Assembly: GCF_030504645.1 (NCBI RefSeq)
Contig: NZ_JAUKWQ010000004.1
Coordinates: 1-64,000, forward strand
Direction of reading: 5' to 3'
Source: Rhizobium oryzicola
GTDB taxonomy: Bacteria > Pseudomonadota > Alphaproteobacteria > Rhizobiales > Rhizobiaceae
Length of the DNA: 64,000 bases
Shown here piece after piece: positions 34,088-42,341 of the stretch (the first letter of the stretch is position 1; each line of letters begins with the position of its first letter). The translations under genes were made by a program, and so were the position numbers. A model generated the notes under the pieces. That model was not told where the DNA came from, searched no databases, and saw only the letters and a program-made list of their open reading frames with translations.

Positions 34088-35383
34088 ATGCTGCGCAGAA
34101 CCTCTCTCAAGCTGCTGACCGCTCTCGCAGGCAGCCTGCTGGTGCCTTTCGGTGCCCTGGCCGACATGGCCGCGACGATCGACAAGCCGGTGACCATCAC
34201 CTTCTACAACTACAATCTGGCTTCCGCGAGTGCGGGTGCCGATGCGACCAAGGAACTGATCGCCGGTTTCGAGAAGAAGTTTCCGAACGTCAAGGTCGAG
34301 CCGATCGCCGTTCCCTCGAACGAGATCATGTCGCGCGTGCAGGCGGATATCGTTGCTGGCCGCCAGCCGGATGTGGCGCAACTCGTCTTCCGCGACCTGA
34401 TTTATCTTGCCACCGATCTCGGTGCCAATGCGCTTGAGGATATGGTCAAGCCGGCCGAGCTCAAGGACCATCTAGCGGGGATGATCCCGAACGGCCTGGA
34501 GCTTGGTAAGGTGGATGGCAAGACCTATGGTCTGGCCTATACCTTCTCGACGCCGATCATGTTCTACAATGCTGATCTGTTCCGTCAGGCAGGCCTTGAT
34601 CCGGACCAGCCGCCGAAGACCTGGGCCGATGTGGCGGCAGCCGCCAAGGCCATCAACGAAAAGACGGGCAAGAACGGCTTCTTTCCCGGTGCCTATGGCC
34701 CGGCCGACGGCACCTTCGTCTACCAGTCGATCGTCATGTCGAATGGCGGCAAGGTTCGCGATGGCAACAAGCTGACCTTTGCTGACAGCAATGCCGCCGA
34801 AGCGGTCAAGATGCTGCATGACATGGTGGTCAGCGGCGCGCATGCCAAGATCGATCCCGCCAGCGCTTCCGATACCTTTGCCGGCGGCAATATGGGCATG
34901 TTCCTCTATACCAGCGCGCTTCTGTCCAGCCTGAAGAAATCGGCTGCCGGCAAGTTCGATCTGCGTCTTGCCGCCATGCCTTCCTTCGGCAGCAAGCCGA
35001 CGGCGCCCACCAATTCCGGCAGCGCCTTGTTCGTGTTCAGCAAGGATCCGCTGAAGCAGCGCGCATCCTATGAACTGCTGAAATATCTGACGAGCCGGGA
35101 GGCCTATACGATCATCACCAGCAAGATCGGCTATCTGCCGCTGCGCCTCGATATCGTGGACGATCCAAACTATCTCGGCGGCTGGGTGAAGGAAAACCCG
35201 ATGTTCCGGGCCAACCTCGAACAGTTGAACCGCTTGACCGCCAACATGGCCTTCCCAGGCGCCAACTACCGCCAGGTGGAAAAGATGATGATGGATGCCG
35301 TGCGCGAAGCCGTATTCGGCAATGGCGATCCGATCGCTGTCCTGAAGACGGCTCAGGAGCAGGCACAGGACCTGATGCCCTGA
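34088..35383 (+). CDS. ABC importer solute-binding protein, UgpB-like
   Basis: The 431-residue protein starts at the ATG preceded by AGGAGA. Its N-terminus MLRRTSLKLLTALAGSLLVP is a signal peptide, cleaved near GALA-DMAA. The body is a CUT1-type binding protein with YGLAYTFSTPIMFYNADLFR in the ligand cleft region. UgpB-like features and the phosphodiesterase gene immediately upstream suggest glycerol 3-phosphate or a glycerophosphodiester. An in-frame ATG overlapping the previous stop exists but would place eight extra residues before the signal. Confidence 0.86.
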   Translation: MLRRTSLKLLTALAGSLLVPFGALADMAATIDKPVTITFYNYNLASASAGADATKELIAGFEKKFPNVKVEPIAVPSNEIMSRVQADIVAGRQPDVAQLVFRDLIYLATDLGANALEDMVKPAELKDHLAGMIPNGLELGKVDGKTYGLAYTFSTPIMFYNADLFRQAGLDPDQPPKTWADVAAAAKAINEKTGKNGFFPGAYGPADGTFVYQSIVMSNGGKVRDGNKLTFADSNAAEAVKMLHDMVVSGAHAKIDPASASDTFAGGNMGMFLYTSALLSSLKKSAAGKFDLRLAAMPSFGSKPTAPTNSGSALFVFSKDPLKQRASYELLKYLTSREAYTIITSKIGYLPLRLDIVDDPNYLGGWVKENPMFRANLEQLNRLTANMAFPGANYRQVEKMMMDAVREAVFGNGDPIAVLKTAQEQAQDLMP

Positions 35384-35397
35384 TTGCGGCATCAAGG

Positions 35398-35429
35398 GAG
35401 AGGCCAGCGCAGCGACGCCTCGGCCTCTC
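35398..35429 (+). other. Stem-loop between binding-protein and permease genes
   Basis: GAGAGGCC and GGCCTCTC form a perfect 8-bp stem around 16 bases, with GAGGC/GCCTC as an alternative pairing. Placement matches the hairpins at 21866 and 41010 in other operons of this window. Confidence 0.55.
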
Positions 35430-35453
35430 ACCATTCTCTGAAAGGGCAGGATC

Positions 35454-36407
35454 GTGACGAGCTTCCAAGCAGAATTTGCGCCCTCGAAGGCCGCTGCCGC
35501 AACGCCTATGCGGGCGGCACGCCTGCGTGAACCTTTTTCGATTGCGCCCTGGATCTACCTGGCCCCCACCCTAGCGCTGTTGATGATCTGGACCTATGTG
35601 CCGCTGGTCGAAGCCTTCAAGCTCTCCTTCTACCAGTGGAACATGCTGCCCACCTCGCCGCAGCGCTATGTGGGCTTGAAGAATTACGAGCGCCTGATTG
35701 CCCTGCCGGAAATGCGCAACGCGCTTTGGAACACGCTCTATTACACGCTCGGCCTGTTTCCGATGTCGGTGATCATTCCGCTTTTCGTGGCCATCTGGAC
35801 GCAGGATCTGACCGGGCGGGCGCGCAAGATCTACCGGGCGCTGATCTTCGTGCCGATGATCGTTGCCCCGGTCGTGGCCGCCATCCTCTGGCGCTGGCTC
35901 CTCAACGAGGACCAGGGCATCGTGACCCTCGGCCTGGACTGGCTGGGGTTCGATCGCATCGGCTTCCTCACCGATCCTCGTTATGCCCTGGCGACGCTGA
36001 CCTGGATTACCGGCTGGAAACTGATCGGCTTTTCCACGCTGCTGTTTTCCGCCGCCAATGCCGGCATCAATTCCGCCTATATCGAGGCGGCCCGCATTGA
36101 TGGCGCGAGCCGCTGGGGCATTATCCGCGATATCCGCCTGCCCCTGCTGTCGCCCACCATCCTGCTTCTGTCGATGATGACAATCCTGTTCGGCGCGCAA
36201 TGGAGCTTTGCCTATATCCGTGTCCTGACCGATGGCGGTCCGCTGAAATCGACCACCAATATCTTTTACCTTCTCTATCAGTACGGCTTTGAGACGCTCT
36301 CCGCCGGCTGGAGTTCAGCCGCCGGCATGATTGCCTTTGCCGGCTTTGGCCTTCTCGCCGCAGGCTGCATGTGGCTGACCAAGAGGTTCGCGGTCTATGA
36401 CAATTGA
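35454..36407 (+). CDS. ABC importer permease, UgpA-like
   Basis: The 317-residue membrane protein has a polar N-terminus of about 30 residues, about six hydrophobic segments and the coupling loop IEAARIDGASRWGIIRDIRLP. Start is a GTG after AAAGGGCAGG. It overlaps the next gene by 11 bp. The operon encodes no ATPase of its own. Confidence 0.88.
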   Translation: MTSFQAEFAPSKAAAATPMRAARLREPFSIAPWIYLAPTLALLMIWTYVPLVEAFKLSFYQWNMLPTSPQRYVGLKNYERLIALPEMRNALWNTLYYTLGLFPMSVIIPLFVAIWTQDLTGRARKIYRALIFVPMIVAPVVAAILWRWLLNEDQGIVTLGLDWLGFDRIGFLTDPRYALATLTWITGWKLIGFSTLLFSAANAGINSAYIEAARIDGASRWGIIRDIRLPLLSPTILLLSMMTILFGAQWSFAYIRVLTDGGPLKSTTNIFYLLYQYGFETLSAGWSSAAGMIAFAGFGLLAAGCMWLTKRFAVYDN

Positions 36408-37257
36408 GAACCCCGCTTCCTCTCCCGAGCCGTCGAGTATGACAGCGCCGGGACTTGTGAGACGGCTTGCCGTGCATGCGATGATGATCCTGTTGTCCGT
36501 GCTGTCGATTTTCCCGATCTACTGGATGATCGTCACCTCGCTCAGGCCGGCCAACGAAATCTTTTCGACAGCGCTTTGGCCGGCCTCCCCCACGCTGGAA
36601 AACTATGCCTTCGTCCTGACGCGCATCCCCATGCTGCAAATGCTGCTCAATACGGCAGTGGTCGCTGCCTTCACAGCGGGCCTGCAGGTGGTGACGGGCA
36701 TGCTGGCCGCCTATGCGCTGGTGCGCTGGCGGATGCGCCTCTCGGGCGTGGTGCATGGCTTGATCGCGCTCTCATGGCTGGTGCCGTTCCAGGTGACCAT
36801 GATCCCGAACTATGTGCTGGCCTCGCAGCTTGGCCTTCTCGACACGCTGACGGGCTTGATCATTCCCAATGCCGCGCATGCCTTTGCGGTGCTGATGCTC
36901 TATCACGGCATGCGCTCCTTCCCGAGCGAGATCCTGGAAGCCGCCCGCATCGACGGTGCCCGAAGCTGGAAAATCCTGTGGCAGATCGTGGTGCCGAACA
37001 TGGGGGCGCCGATCGCCTCGCTCTCCATCATCGCCTTTATCTCCGCCTGGAACGAATATTTCTGGCCGCTGCTCCTGTCGCGCAAGCCGGAGAACTCCGT
37101 GGTGCAGATCGGCCTGCAGATGTTCATGACGCAGGAGGGCAATCTTTGGGGGCCGCTAATGGCGGCCGCCTGTCTGGCAAGCCTGCCGATCCTGGTCGTC
37201 TATCTGGTGCTGCAGCGCCACGTCATCGAATCCTTCATGAAATCCGGAATCCGCTGA
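36397..37257 (+). CDS. ABC importer permease, UgpE-like
   Basis: The 286-residue membrane protein shows the SIFPIYWMIVTSLRP opening and the coupling loop LEAARIDGARSWKILWQIV of CUT1 permeases. Its start lies inside the preceding permease gene and its stop overlaps the phosphatase start (TGATG). No ATPase follows; instead a tyrosine-phosphatase-family gene ends the operon. Confidence 0.88.
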   Translation: MTIENPASSPEPSSMTAPGLVRRLAVHAMMILLSVLSIFPIYWMIVTSLRPANEIFSTALWPASPTLENYAFVLTRIPMLQMLLNTAVVAAFTAGLQVVTGMLAAYALVRWRMRLSGVVHGLIALSWLVPFQVTMIPNYVLASQLGLLDTLTGLIIPNAAHAFAVLMLYHGMRSFPSEILEAARIDGARSWKILWQIVVPNMGAPIASLSIIAFISAWNEYFWPLLLSRKPENSVVQIGLQMFMTQEGNLWGPLMAAACLASLPILVVYLVLQRHVIESFMKSGIR

Positions 37258-38006
37258 TGAACGAAACCTATTCCCGCCTGATCGAGCTGGAAGGCGCTCA
37301 TAATGTGCGCGATCTCGGCGGCTATCCCATAGCAGCCGGAGGCTGCACCCGCTGGCGCTCGCTGCTGCGCGGCGATGCGCTGCACGCATTGACTCCGGGA
37401 GACATAGCCGTGCTGACCGGACTTGGACTGGCAGCCGTCATCGATCTCAGAAACCCAGCGGAAGTCGCGCTCGAACCCAACCCCTTTGCCGAGCACGACC
37501 AGGTAGGCTATCTCACCATCCCGCTTTTTTCAGCTCTATCGCCCGTGGAAATGATGGCGCAAGGCCGAGCGACCTTCGATATGGGCGAGCGATACTGCCA
37601 CGCGCTTGATCATTGCCAGGAAGCGATTGCACTAGTGCTGTCGACTATCGCCCAGATGCCTGCCGGAGCCGTGCTCTTTCACTGCAGCGCAGGCAAGGAC
37701 CGCACCGGTCTTATCGCTGCTCTGCTGCTTGGCAATGCGGGTGTACCACCCTCTACAATCATCGAGGACTACGCCCTGACGGGCCTCGTGGCGGAACACT
37801 TGATTTCCAAGCTTCGTGCCCGTGCCTTGGCGCGCGGAATGGACTCTCGCCTGATCGATATCGTTCTGGCGTCTGAGCCTACGAGCATGCAGCACGCCTT
37901 GAACCACCTGACAAATCACTATGGAAACGTGGTCAACTACCTGCGGCACATTGGTCTTAAGTCGTCCGAGCTCAAGGCGCTTGATGAGCGCGTCGCAGGG
38001 AACTAG
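37257..38006 (+). CDS. Tyrosine-phosphatase-family protein (Y_phosphatase3 type)
   Basis: The 249-residue protein has the Cys-X5-Arg phosphatase loop HCSAGKDRTG, with nucleophile Cys143 and Arg149. The NVRDLGGYP opening is typical of bacterial phosphatases with broad tyrosine, serine and phosphoinositide activity. No signal peptide is seen. It is translationally coupled to the importer permease, so a small imported phosphoester (for example an inositol or glycerol phosphate) is a plausible substrate. The stop codon lies within the dispersed repeat at 38003. Confidence 0.85.
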   Translation: MNETYSRLIELEGAHNVRDLGGYPIAAGGCTRWRSLLRGDALHALTPGDIAVLTGLGLAAVIDLRNPAEVALEPNPFAEHDQVGYLTIPLFSALSPVEMMAQGRATFDMGERYCHALDHCQEAIALVLSTIAQMPAGAVLFHCSAGKDRTGLIAALLLGNAGVPPSTIIEDYALTGLVAEHLISKLRARALARGMDSRLIDIVLASEPTSMQHALNHLTNHYGNVVNYLRHIGLKSSELKALDERVAGN

Positions 38007-38035
38007 AGCACTTCCGGTAAACTCGGGAACATTCC
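38003..38035 (+). repeat. Dispersed short repeat, copy 3
   Basis: CTAGAGCACTTCCGGTAAAC followed by TCGGGAACATTCC closely matches 82-110 and the inverted 411-442. The TAG stop of the phosphatase gene is inside it. It lies between converging operons, a usual place for such elements. Confidence 0.6.
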
Positions 38036-38079
38036 AACTTATTCCCGGTCACGGAAGCTTGCTGCTTTGGTCAGCGCAA

Positions 38080-39162
38080 TTACACGTCATCCTCTGAAAT
38101 CCGCACTCCGTCTTTGTCGAAGACATGCAGCCGGCTTTGCGGCAAAGTGACATGGATCGCGCCTTGCGCCTGCATCAGCATTCGGTCGGTCGAGAAGAGC
38201 TTGAAGCTTTCACCATGCACGACGAGATGCAGAATAACTCCAAGTCCGGTCGGTTCGACGAGCTCCACTTGTGCCTCCACGCCTGTGCCGGATGACGCAG
38301 CCACGACGTGCTCGGGACGAATACCCAGCGTTACCATCTCGCCATCTGCCCGGGCGACGTGCCGTCCCAGGGAAACCTGAATGCCGTTGGAAAGAACAAT
38401 TTCGCTCACTCCATTTGATTGGCTCAACCGGCCTTCCAGAAAATTCATGCCCGGAGAGCCGATGAAGCCCGCGACAAACAGATTGGCCGGGCGGTCATAC
38501 AGTTCGAGCGGAGAGCCGATTTGCTGAACCGAGCCGGCGTTCATGGCAACGATACGGGAAGCAAGTGTCATCGCTTCGATCTGGTCGTGCGTGACATAAA
38601 CGGATGTCGCCCCAAGCTCTGCGTGCATCCGCTTGATTTCGGCCCGCATTTGTTCGCGCAGGCGTGCATCCAGATTGGACAGGGGTTCGTCGAAAAGAAA
38701 AGCCTTGGGTTTGCGTACGATGGCGCGGCCCATGGCCACGCGCTGCCGCTGTCCACCCGACAGCGCCTTCGGGCGGCGGGCCAGATATGGATCAAGCCCA
38801 AGCTTTTGCGAAGCGGATCCGACAGCCGCATCGATCACCTCTTTGGATTTTCGGCGCAGGCGAAGACTGTAACTCATGTTTTCCGCAACGCTCATGTGCG
38901 GATAAAGTGCATAGGACTGGAAGACCATTGCGATATCGCGATCCTTTGGCTTCAGATCGTTGACGCGCTGTCCGTCGATCGCGAGCGTCCCGGATGTGAT
39001 GTCCTCCAATCCCGCAATCATGCGCAAAAGCGTCGATTTTCCGCAGCCGGAAGGTCCGACAAGAACAATAAATTCGCCATCATCAATGTTGAGATCGACA
39101 CCCTCCAGAACAGGGTGATCGCCATAGGACTTGCCGACGCTGTGAAGCTCAATGGACGCCAT
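38080..39162 (-). CDS. ABC importer ATPase (MalK/UgpC type)
   Basis: The 360-residue ATPase has Walker [10 protein letters not shown], signature LSGGQRQR, Walker B FLFDEP, switch segment VTHDQIEAMT and a TOBE region with LGIRPEHVV. It is the last gene of the minus-strand operon with a PLP lyase and GntR regulator, four bases after the permease. It converges with the ATPase-less operon and might serve it in trans. Confidence 0.92.
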   Translation of the reverse strand: MASIELHSVGKSYGDHPVLEGVDLNIDDGEFIVLVGPSGCGKSTLLRMIAGLEDITSGTLAIDGQRVNDLKPKDRDIAMVFQSYALYPHMSVAENMSYSLRLRRKSKEVIDAAVGSASQKLGLDPYLARRPKALSGGQRQRVAMGRAIVRKPKAFLFDEPLSNLDARLREQMRAEIKRMHAELGATSVYVTHDQIEAMTLASRIVAMNAGSVQQIGSPLELYDRPANLFVAGFIGSPGMNFLEGRLSQSNGVSEIVLSNGIQVSLGRHVARADGEMVTLGIRPEHVVAASSGTGVEAQVELVEPTGLGVILHLVVHGESFKLFSTDRMLMQAQGAIHVTLPQSRLHVFDKDGVRISEDDV

Positions 39163-39166
39163 GGGT

Positions 39167-39997
39167 TTATCCTTTCACGGCACCGGCTGTGAGGCCTTGC
39201 ACGAGATATCTTTGAATGAGCAGGAAGAATAGACATGCCGGGATCAACGCCATCACGCCCGCAGCCATCATCTGTCCAAAGTCCACTGAGAATTTTGAGA
39301 CGAAGGTGAGAAGGCCAACCGGGAAGGTAGCGCTCGCATTGCCGGAGATCAGCATCAGGGCGAAAAGGAGCTCGCTCCAGGCCGCGGTGAAAACGAAGCC
39401 GAGGGTAGCGGCAATACCGGGCAAGGTCAGAGGCAGAATAATCTGCCTGAAAGCGGTGAACCGGCTCGCACCGTCGATCATCGCGGCTTCCTCAAGATCC
39501 TTCGGAATTCCGTCAAAGAACGACTGCATCAGAAAAGTCGCGAAGGGAACGTTAAACGCGGTATAGACGATCACGAGGCCCGTCAAGCTGTTCGTCAAGC
39601 CGAGTGGAGACAGCATCTTGAAGATGGGAGCCACCAGCATCACCAGAGGAAACATCTGCGTGATCAGCATCAATGCAATGATCACGTATTTGCCGCGAAA
39701 GCGGAAGCGCGACAATGCGTAACCTGCAAGCGACGAGAACACGGTCACGGCAAACGCCGTCGAACTTGCAACGATCAAGCTGTTCTTGAAGAAGGTCGGA
39801 AAGGCGCTGTTTTCAATGACGAAGTGATAGTGATCGAACGTCGATCGCGATGGCCACAACCTGACACCTTCGCTGTAGAGCAGGTCGTTCGGCGTGACCG
39901 AAACCTTCAGGAGCCAGAACAGCGGAAAGAGAGCAAATGCAATATAGACCAGGATGGCGCCGCGATGGGCAATTGTTCCAATAAGTTTGCCGGTCAT
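39167..39997 (-). CDS. ABC importer permease (MalG-like)
   Basis: The 276-residue membrane protein has six hydrophobic segments and the coupling loop EEAAMIDGASRFTAFRQIILP. It lies three bases after the stop of the upstream permease. Partner of the 310-residue permease in the lyase-linked importer. Confidence 0.89.
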   Translation of the reverse strand: MTGKLIGTIAHRGAILVYIAFALFPLFWLLKVSVTPNDLLYSEGVRLWPSRSTFDHYHFVIENSAFPTFFKNSLIVASSTAFAVTVFSSLAGYALSRFRFRGKYVIIALMLITQMFPLVMLVAPIFKMLSPLGLTNSLTGLVIVYTAFNVPFATFLMQSFFDGIPKDLEEAAMIDGASRFTAFRQIILPLTLPGIAATLGFVFTAAWSELLFALMLISGNASATFPVGLLTFVSKFSVDFGQMMAAGVMALIPACLFFLLIQRYLVQGLTAGAVKG

Positions 39998-40000
39998 TGA

Positions 40001-40933
40001 TCAGTCCTTCTCAATGAGACGCTGGCGAATGACGACGATCAGCATGGAATACGCAAGCAGAAGAACCAGAAGAACCAGCGCGATGGCCGAGGCATAGCCA
40101 AAGTCGAGACGCCGAAAGGCTTGAGTGAAGATATAGCTGGCTACGATCTGGGTGCGATCTGCCGGTCCGCCATTGGTCATGACGACAATGAGATCGGCAA
40201 AGTTTGCGATCCATACGGTTCGGAGCAAGATGGTGATGGCGATGGTTGGTGCGAGGAAAGGCAACGTGATTGATATAAAGCGCTGCAGAGGATTTGCACC
40301 GTCGATTGCCGCCGCCTCATAGAGGTCGCGCGGAATTGCCTGAAGGGCGGCAAGCAGTGTTATCGCGAAGAATGGTATACCCCACCATACATTGGCAATG
40401 ATCGGCCCCCACATGGCAAGCTGGGGATCCGCGAGAATATTGTTGGGTGCCGAAAGAAGACCGAGTGAAACCATCCAGTGAGGCAGCGGCCCGATGACGG
40501 GATTGAATAGCCAGGCCCAGTTCAATCCAGCGAGAAAGGTTGGTACGGCCCAGGGCAGGAAGACCAGCGCCTGGGCAATCCCCCGTCCTGCAAAAGGCTT
40601 GTCGAGAAGCAGCGCTAGAATGAGGCCGAAGAAAAACTGCAGGAAGACCGACGCGCCTGTCCACCAGAGGGTATTTTTCAGCGCGCGATAGAAAGCCGCA
40701 TCCTGGGAAAGCGCCTTCAGATGTTTAAGGCCCACAAAGCCACCAGAAAATGGATTGAGCAACTGGATATCTCGAAACGCATAGGACAGTCCGAGAAGCA
40801 GCGGCACGAGCATCACGGCAATGATAAGCACGAGGACCGGCGCGCTGTAAAACCAAGGTTCGGCAGCATCCGCAAACCGGCGAAGAGGCCTTTTTCCTCC
40901 CGTTCGCGTGCCTGCCACCTGATGGTAAGACAT
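40001..40933 (-). CDS. ABC importer permease (MalF-like)
   Basis: The 310-residue protein has a basic cytoplasmic N-terminus, six hydrophobic segments and the coupling loop YEAAAIDGANPLQRFISITLP. TCCGGGAGGAGTAA upstream of the ATG is a good ribosome-binding site. It follows the binding-protein gene after a 116-bp gap that contains a hairpin and a short tandem repeat. Confidence 0.89.
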   Translation of the reverse strand: MSYHQVAGTRTGGKRPLRRFADAAEPWFYSAPVLVLIIAVMLVPLLLGLSYAFRDIQLLNPFSGGFVGLKHLKALSQDAAFYRALKNTLWWTGASVFLQFFFGLILALLLDKPFAGRGIAQALVFLPWAVPTFLAGLNWAWLFNPVIGPLPHWMVSLGLLSAPNNILADPQLAMWGPIIANVWWGIPFFAITLLAALQAIPRDLYEAAAIDGANPLQRFISITLPFLAPTIAITILLRTVWIANFADLIVVMTNGGPADRTQIVASYIFTQAFRRLDFGYASAIALVLLVLLLAYSMLIVVIRQRLIEKD

Positions 40934-40974
40934 AAGTTACTCCTCCCGGAGGGCGATAACGCCCAACGTGAACC

Positions 40975-40992
40975 GGTATTGGTATTGGTATT
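40975..40992. repeat. Three tandem GGTATT hexamers
   Basis: GGTATT is repeated three times without change in the gap between binding-protein and permease genes. Copy number may vary between strains; no function visible. Confidence 0.6.
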
Positions 40993-41009
40993 GGCTCTTG
41001 GGTTGAAAG

Positions 41010-41036
41010 GGTGCGTGAAGAAACGCTTCACGCACC
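41010..41036 (-). other. Strong stem-loop after the binding-protein gene
   Basis: GGTGCGTGAAG and CTTCACGCACC form a perfect 11-bp stem around AAACG, beginning 13 bases after the binding-protein stop. It probably stabilises that mRNA and limits read-through into the permease genes. A smaller repeat, GGGCG-ATAA-CGCCC, lies at 40951-40964. Confidence 0.65.
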
Positions 41037-41049
41037 GATTTCGCCAGCG

Positions 41050-42309
41050 CTACTTGGATGCAAGGAACTTTTGCTGCGCCTTGGTCATATATTCGGCCCA
41101 CTGCTTGGCAAGCTCTTCCGGTGTGATATCGCCGAGCAGCGCCTCCTGAGAGGTCTTGATGACCAGAGAGTCCTTGAAGAAGGCAAACTCCTCAAGATAC
41201 GTCGGCATCGTGGTGGGCACGGCATTCTTGTCCGCGAGTTCATCAAACCAGCCCTTGAACTGCTCGCTGGCATAGAAGGGATCTTTCTCTGCCGACAGAT
41301 GGACAGGAAGAGCACCCGTCTTCTTGTTCCAGGCAATATTGCCCTCAGGGCCCTCTAACGTCTCAATCAGTTTCCAGGACAGATCCTTGTTCTTGGATGA
41401 CGCCATCATCGACCAGCCCGCAAAGCCTATTGTGGGGAAGGTCTTGCCGTCGGGGCCCTTCGGCATGGTCATAATGCCGAAATCTTCCGGCTTCATCCGC
41501 TGCGCGATAGCAATGAGGGCGTCGGGATCCTGATCGAGGAAGGCGCAGGTTCCGGAGTAGAAGCCGGCAACAATTTCGTTGAAGCCCCAGTTGACGCTAT
41601 CCTTGGGCGCGTAGCCTTTCTTATAGAAGTCGACAAGATATGTGAGACCCTTTACCCAGCCGAGGCTATCGAAGGTCGACTTTCCGTCCTTGGTGAAGAA
41701 CTCGTTGGAGCCAGCCATGGATGCACCGAACATGACCCAGCCGTTCAGCCCCCCCGGACCGCCGCGCAGGCAGTATCCAGACTTGCCTGGAAGGGCGGAA
41801 ATTTTCTTCGACGCTTCAGCAAATGCATCCAGCGTTTTCGGCGGCTCCTTCACGCCGGCCTGTTCAAGAAGCTTCTTGTTGTAGAACATGGCGCGCAGAT
41901 AAAAACCATAGGGCAACATGTATGCGGTCTTTTTGACATCGCGTCCAAGTTCCAGGGCGCGCGGCGTGAGTCCTGCAGTATATTGCCACTTTGCAAGGTA
42001 AGGCTCCAAGCTCTCCAGCATGCCGTTGTTGGCATAGAGAGAAAGCCAGGTATCGGGCATTTCCATTACATCCGGCACATCGCCGGCCGACACCATCGTA
42101 GCAAACTTTTGAAAAGCCTCATTCCATGGCAGCGAGATGATCTCGACCTTTGTGCCGGGATTTGCGGCTTCAAACTTTGCGGTGATTGATTTGAGAGTTT
42201 CCGTACGCTCGGGGCTGGTAATCACCTCAACCAGCTTGAGGGTGGTATCCGCCAAGGCCGTACCGGCCATCATGGCAGTAAAGAATGCTGCTGCTACCAG
42301 TTTTTTCAT
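41050..42309 (-). CDS. ABC importer solute-binding protein, CUT1 type
   Basis: The 419-residue protein has a signal peptide (MKKLVAAAFFTAMMAGTALA-DTT). The mature part fits SBP_bac_1 sugar-binding proteins, with NPGTKVEIISLPWNEAFQKF and a Cys pair near CLRGGPGGLNGW and SGTCAF. Ligand unknown. It follows the PLP lyase gene by about 30 bp and is co-transcribed with it, which suggests an unusual, perhaps sulfur- or amino-containing, solute. Confidence 0.87.
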   Translation of the reverse strand: MKKLVAAAFFTAMMAGTALADTTLKLVEVITSPERTETLKSITAKFEAANPGTKVEIISLPWNEAFQKFATMVSAGDVPDVMEMPDTWLSLYANNGMLESLEPYLAKWQYTAGLTPRALELGRDVKKTAYMLPYGFYLRAMFYNKKLLEQAGVKEPPKTLDAFAEASKKISALPGKSGYCLRGGPGGLNGWVMFGASMAGSNEFFTKDGKSTFDSLGWVKGLTYLVDFYKKGYAPKDSVNWGFNEIVAGFYSGTCAFLDQDPDALIAIAQRMKPEDFGIMTMPKGPDGKTFPTIGFAGWSMMASSKNKDLSWKLIETLEGPEGNIAWNKKTGALPVHLSAEKDPFYASEQFKGWFDELADKNAVPTTMPTYLEEFAFFKDSLVIKTSQEALLGDITPEELAKQWAEYMTKAQQKFLASK

Positions 42310-42341
42310 TATCCTGCTCCCAGTTTGTTATGTGATGCGTG

